NCBI GenBank assembly: GCA_964458325.1
Contig: CAYWIM010000067.1
Location: 1 to 26,812 of the forward strand
Source: JAGMXM01 sp964458325
Lineage (GTDB): Bacteria > Verrucomicrobiota > Verrucomicrobiia > Limisphaerales > UBA1319
Length of the DNA stretch: 26,812 nucleotides
Direction: 5' to 3'
The position numbers and the translations under genes were made by a program. Below the pieces are notes generated by a model. That model searched no databases and was not told the origin of the DNA. It saw only the letters and a program-made list of their open reading frames with translations. Shown here piece by piece: positions 24,012 through 26,812 of this stretch. Position 1 is the stretch's first letter; each line of letters opens with the position of its first letter.

Positions 24012-25121
24012 ATGCGATGTGCCAGTTCACGGATTACGCGGCGGGGTTTCCTGCAGTCGGCGGCGATGGCCGGCGCGGGTCTGGCGGCCAGCGGCCTGCC
24101 TGCCCGGGCCCAAACGGCCGCCAGCTCCCGGCCGCGCCTCAAGCTCGGGCTCGATAATTTCTCGCTGCGCGCGCTCGGCTGGAAGGCGGGCCAACTCCTC
24201 GATTACGCAGCGGCCCAGAAGCTCGATGTGATGTTCTTTTCCGATCTCAAGGTTTTCGAGAGCCACGAGGAATCGTATCTGAGATCGATCAAGGCCCAGG
24301 CGGACCGGCTCGGGATCGAGATCCAGTTGGGCACGTTCAGCATCTGTCCCTTGTCAAAGTCGCTCACGCGCGATTACGGGACGCCGGCCGAGCACCTGCA
24401 GCTCGCCCTGCGCATTGCCAGGGCGCTGGGATCGCGCATCGTGCGCTGCGTGCTCGGCACGGGCGAAGACCGCCTGGCCGAGGGCGGGATCGAACGCCAG
24501 ATCGAGGCGACGGTCCAAGTCCTTCAATCCGTCCGCGAACCCGCCATCGACGCTGGCATCCGGTTCGCCGTCGAAAACCATGCGGGCGACATGCAGGCAT
24601 GGGAGCTGGTCGCGCTCATCGAGGCCGCAGGGAAGGACTTGGTCGGCGCCACGATGGACCCCGGCAACGCCGCATGGACCATCGAGGATCCCATGGTCAA
24701 CCTCGAGGTTCTGGCGCCCTACGCCCTGGCGACCGGGATCCGCGACACCGCAGTCTGGGAAACGCCCGATGGCGCTCACGCCCAGTGGACGTCCATCGGC
24801 GAAGGGAACACCTACTGGCCTGGATACGTCAGCCGGTTCGCCGAGCTCTGCCCGCAAACGCCCTTCACCCTCGAGATCATCTCCCAGTACGGCCGCTCGC
24901 TGCCCTATTTCAAGGACGAGTTCTGGAACGTCTTCCCCAAAGCGCGCGCCCACGAGTTCGCACGGTTTCTCGCCTTCGCCAAGCGCGGCAAACCGCGGCT
25001 CGGTTTCTTCGTGCCGCCCGGCCGAAACCGATCCGAGTTCGAACGTGATTTTCAGAAAAACGACCTCGAACGCAGCATCCAATACTGCCGGGAGGTGCTC
25101 GAGATCGGCCGAAAAACCTGA
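24012..25121 (+). CDS. Tat-exported xylose isomerase-like TIM barrel (sugar phosphate isomerase/epimerase family)
   Basis: The 369-residue product begins with a twin-arginine signal: TRRGFLQ at residues 9-15, hydrophobic SAAMAGAGLAASGL, and a probable cut after ARA before QTAAS. The mature part fits the xylose isomerase-like (AP endonuclease 2) TIM-barrel superfamily: LKLGLDNFSLRALGW at the first strand, AQKLDVMFFSDLK, AEHLQLALRIARALGSRIVR, IRFAVENHAGDM with a likely metal-binding Glu, VGATMDPGNAAW, and FTLEIISQYGR near the end. Such proteins act on small sugars or polyols, often with a divalent metal; the substrate here is unknown. ATG 24012 is preferred; GTG 24006 in the same frame would add two residues. 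The gene faces tRNA-Ser, which is on the other strand 107 bases away. Confidence 0.82.
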   Translation: MRCASSRITRRGFLQSAAMAGAGLAASGLPARAQTAASSRPRLKLGLDNFSLRALGWKAGQLLDYAAAQKLDVMFFSDLKVFESHEESYLRSIKAQADRLGIEIQLGTFSICPLSKSLTRDYGTPAEHLQLALRIARALGSRIVRCVLGTGEDRLAEGGIERQIEATVQVLQSVREPAIDAGIRFAVENHAGDMQAWELVALIEAAGKDLVGATMDPGNAAWTIEDPMVNLEVLAPYALATGIRDTAVWETPDGAHAQWTSIGEGNTYWPGYVSRFAELCPQTPFTLEIISQYGRSLPYFKDEFWNVFPKARAHEFARFLAFAKRGKPRLGFFVPPGRNRSEFERDFQKNDLERSIQYCREVLEIGRKT

Positions 25122-25228
25122 TTTTTCCCCGCCTTCATCGCGAACGAATGCGGCTCCGCTCCGCGTGCCTGTGCGGGAGCGAAAACCTCTCGGTGGCGGT
25201 GTTGAGCCGGCCCGAAACCATCGCTGGT

Positions 25229-25318
25229 TGGCGGAAGGGACAGGATTCGAACCTGCGGACCAGTTGCCCGGTCTCCTGATTTCGAGTCAGGTGCCTTTAA
25301 CCACTCAGCCACCCTTCC
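25229..25318 (-). tRNA. tRNA-Ser (anticodon CGA)
   Basis: The 90-base class II tRNA reads on the minus strand. The acceptor stem is GGAAGGG/CCCTTCC, discriminator G, and CCA is encoded. The anticodon stem is CCTGA/TCAGG with loop CTCGAAA, giving anticodon CGA, which decodes TCG. The long variable arm has a GACC/GGTC stem, and the T loop is TTCGAAT. The accessory-looking patch to its right makes it a candidate integration landmark, but no repeated tRNA 3' end was seen in the window. Confidence 0.95.
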
Positions 25319-25382
25319 CGCCATTCATCATCCACGGATTGCAGATCGTGAAACCCGATCCTTTGCGCTCCGTGCGCCGACT

Positions 25383-25410
25383 AATGTAGCCGGCCGCGAA
25401 CCCGTGGCAA
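25383..25410 (-). promoter_or_regulatory. Candidate promoter for tRNA-Ser
   Basis: On the minus strand TTGCCA (25410-25405) and TACATT (25388-25383) are 16 bases apart, matching 5 of 6 and 4 of 6 consensus bases. The tRNA starts about 57 bases downstream of the expected start site. The 16-base spacer is the same as in the candidate tRNA-Lys promoter. Confidence 0.4.
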
Positions 25411-25501
25411 GCCGATTGTGCGCAGCTTCAGCGGGCCCATTGGTTCTTGTTGGTTTGTTGCCCGGCCGGTCGAGTTTCGCAGAAGATCCATTCCCTCTCC
25501 T

Positions 25502-25523
25502 GCCTGCCGCCGCCTCGGCAGGC
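25502..25523. repeat. 8-bp inverted repeat in the gap right of tRNA-Ser
   Basis: GCCTGCCG (25502-25509) and CGGCAGGC (25516-25523) enclose a 6-base loop. The surrounding 25411-25608 stretch has no gene I can support. Similar GC-rich palindromes occur dispersed in many genomes, so this could be one copy of such a family. Confidence 0.5.
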
Positions 25524-25608
25524 GGTCCAACAGAACGGCCGGACCGAAGTGGAATTGGAAGAGGTGACCCTGAGCCTCAGAAGGCCAGGCATGATTAACG
25601 GCTACGTT

Positions 25609-25707
25609 TCATTTCAGATCGAGAGCGCCGCCATCTTCCAGGACGTAGCGCACCGGTGTGGAGAGTTTGCGGACCAGCCCGTCATCGGTGAGGTCTTGAG
25701 GGGTCAT
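25609..25707 (-). CDS. Possible 32-residue peptide or truncated gene start after the RecQ remnant
   Basis: Two bases after the stop of the RecQ-like remnant an ATG opens a short frame, MTPQDLTDDGLVRKLSTPVR continuing YVLEDGGALDLK. The composition is protein-like, with mixed charge and no G+C-driven Arg/Ala/Pro bias, unlike the shadow frames here. No ribosome-binding site is visible. I do not recognise it. It may be the start of a formerly longer downstream gene of the module that was cut off, or the tail of the remnant read through another frame. Confidence 0.3.
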   Translation of the reverse strand: MTPQDLTDDGLVRKLSTPVRYVLEDGGALDLK

Positions 25708-25709
25708 GG

Positions 25710-26277
25710 CTATGAATCGGTGTGAGAGCCATCGGCGAGAGCGAGGGGCAGAACCGTCTCGACGCCGGCTTGGCGCAGCAGGAAACCGGCGATGGTGAAG
25801 GTCCACTTCGAATCCACGACATCGTCTACCAGCAGGACCGGCCCTTGCGGCAGCCCTTCGCGGCGGACTGCAAGCGTCCCATCAAGGTTCTCGACCTGGT
25901 GCGCGCTGTTCTGCATGTCGCGTTGTCGCTCGGAATGGGCGCTCTTTACGAGGGCTGCGACAAAGGGAAGTTGAAGGCGCGCAGCAAGCCGCCGGGCAAA
26001 ATCGGGGACCAGATCGGGATGGCGAAGGAATCGCAGTCACCCAGGTTGGCATCGGGTGCGGATTCCAATCCGCCAACATGTCGGCACAGGCTTCCACCAG
26101 GCGGCTGTCGAAGCCGGAGGCCTGTCCTGCGGAAGGGAATTTTCCGCGTCGGACCAGTTGCCCCCAGCCGGGATCCCCCCAGATGCAGAGAGCCCGCCCT
26201 TCCTCACATTGGAATTCGGGCGGCATGCGGGAACGACCCTCGCCAAGACCGGCAAAAACCTGATAGGCACCGGCGGG
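25710..26277 (-). pseudogene. C-terminal remnant of a RecQ-type helicase (phosphoribosyltransferase-like domain), frameshifted
   Basis: On the minus strand three frames must be joined to read one family. First comes EEGRALCIWGDPGWGQLVRR and LVEACADMLADWNPHPMPTW. After a shift near 26020-26026 the sequence reads HPDLVPDFARRLAARLQLPF and VAALVKSAHSERQR. After a second shift near 25917-25920 it reads MQNSAHQVENLDGTL, then GPVLLVDDVVDSKWTFTIAG with the PRPP-loop-like VDDVVDS, ending in VLPLALADGSHTDS and a TAG. This is the C-terminal phosphoribosyltransferase-like extension found on many bacterial RecQ-family helicases, from memory. The helicase part (about 500 residues) is missing; the frame is closed at a TAA (26278-26280), just inside the stop of the TPR gene. 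The two shifts could be sequencing errors, but the missing N-terminus cannot. Confidence 0.7.
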
Positions 26278-26301
26278 TTAGAGGCATCCATTGGTGCTCG
26301 A

Positions 26302-26812
26302 TCATCGCGACTGCTCCTCCCGGTCGTCCGTCCACGGCTTCTGCGCCCGCACTTCGTCGATCAAAAAACGCACGCCTTGGTTGTCGGCGGGATTGAGCCA
26401 GAGCATCCGGTCGAAGACGCGTTCAGCCTCCGCGAAGCGGTCGAGGCGCCACAAGCAAAGGCCAAAGCCGTTCAGACAGCGCAAGAAGGGCCGGTTGTTG
26501 ATGGAACCCCATGGCAACAAGCCGGCAAAATCCGTGCCAAGCGACAGCTCGGCGATCCGGACGCCGACCTCGAAGTGCCGGATGGCGTCCTTCGGGCTGC
26601 AGTCGAAGACGAGGTTCCCGAGGTGGGCATGGGCATCGAGGCAACGGAGGTCGGCCTGGCAGAGCTCCATCAGGATCCGACGCGCACCGCCCGGATCGCC
26701 GGCGGCCTCGAGCTCGATGGACTCGAGGATCGGGTCCGAGTCGAAGTCTTCCGGATTAGGGCTCTTCAGGAATTGTCTTGGGATTATTTGCGGCCTGAAA
26801 CCGATTGTGGCA
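26302..26812 (-). CDS. TPR-repeat protein, cut by the window edge
   Basis: The minus-strand frame is open to the right end, so the N-terminus lies outside the window; about 169 residues are visible. An internal ATG at 26670 is not needed as a start, since the frame before it is protein-like (FLKSPNPEDFDSDPILESIE). The C-terminal part shows TPR-type helical pairs: LDAHAHLGNLVFDCSPKDAI followed by RHFEVGVRIAELSLG, then FLRCLNGFGLCLWRLDRFAE followed by AERVFDRMLWLNPADNQGVR. I recall a family of cytoplasmic TPR proteins with the LPWG..NRPFLRC..G.GLCLWRL and LNPxDNQG pattern. The function is unknown. It lies immediately upstream of the RecQ remnant on the same strand, so the two may once have shared a transcript. 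Confidence 0.7.
   Translation of the reverse strand, partial: ATIGFRPQIIPRQFLKSPNPEDFDSDPILESIELEAAGDPGGARRILMELCQADLRCLDAHAHLGNLVFDCSPKDAIRHFEVGVRIAELSLGTDFAGLLPWGSINNRPFLRCLNGFGLCLWRLDRFAEAERVFDRMLWLNPADNQGVRFLIDEVRAQKPWTDDREEQSR

Noticed and set aside
25229..25410. Integration site with direct tRNA repeat
   Set aside because: No second copy of the tRNA-Ser 3' end and no integrase are visible in the window.
25447..25725. A 92-residue plus-strand frame right of tRNA-Ser
   Set aside because: It is Cys/Pro-rich at the start, runs opposite the RecQ remnant and the 32-residue frame, and has no recognisable motif or ribosome-binding site.

Overview
The window is high-G+C bacterial chromosome and is mostly ordinary housekeeping sequence with a secreted-polysaccharide flavour. 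The best guess for the source is a member of Verrucomicrobiota, possibly the Limisphaerales/Pedosphaera side. The reasons are a CAAX-type membrane protease of the kind that accompanies exosortase systems, a secreted protein built from 'STDLQNW...RRFYR' beta repeats, a stand-alone copy of a domain I recall from verrucomicrobial DUF2723 membrane proteins, a Tat-exported sugar-isomerase-like TIM barrel, and a complete CarB of verrucomicrobial character. This placement rests on recalled family features, not on a search.

Layout. Positions 113-5825 (+ strand): a CAAX-like protease; a fusion of an RluA-like pseudouridine synthase domain with an RlmI/RlmK-type rRNA methyltransferase; grpE-dnaJ behind a likely promoter of their own; rsmE; a flavin reductase-like protein. 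Positions 5968-11600 (+): three exported proteins, namely an unrecognised conserved protein, a large glycosidase-like TIM barrel with a C-terminal glutamine-amidotransferase-like fold, and a GH10 xylanase. Positions 11742-14197 (+): a stand-alone C-terminal half of carbamoyl-phosphate synthase large subunit, overlapping ribE (riboflavin synthase). Positions 14290-21189 (- strand): a secreted beta-repeat protein, tRNA-Lys(CTT), a UbiA-family prenyltransferase, a small zinc-ribbon membrane protein, and a full-length carB. Positions 21356-25121 (+): gcvT, gcvH, queE and the Tat-exported TIM barrel. Positions 25229-26812 (- strand): tRNA-Ser(CGA), then an eroded accessory patch with the C-terminal remnant of a RecQ-type helicase (two frameshifts) and a TPR protein cut by the window edge.

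How the parts fit. grpE and dnaJ are the co-chaperones of DnaK. rsmE, the fusion methyltransferase and the two tRNAs serve translation. The exported trio and the Tat-exported barrel suggest extracellular or periplasmic carbohydrate processing. gcvT and gcvH are two of the glycine-cleavage parts; gcvP is not in the window.

The items most worth a second look are the half-CarB paralogue lying only 4.4 kb from an intact, differently textured carB; the RluA-like domain whose catalytic aspartate position is glycine; an 18-bp perfect inverted repeat bracketing the end of dnaJ; and the decayed RecQ module beside tRNA-Ser. I see no CRISPR array, no transposase and no rRNA. I do not see a clearly new multi-gene system.
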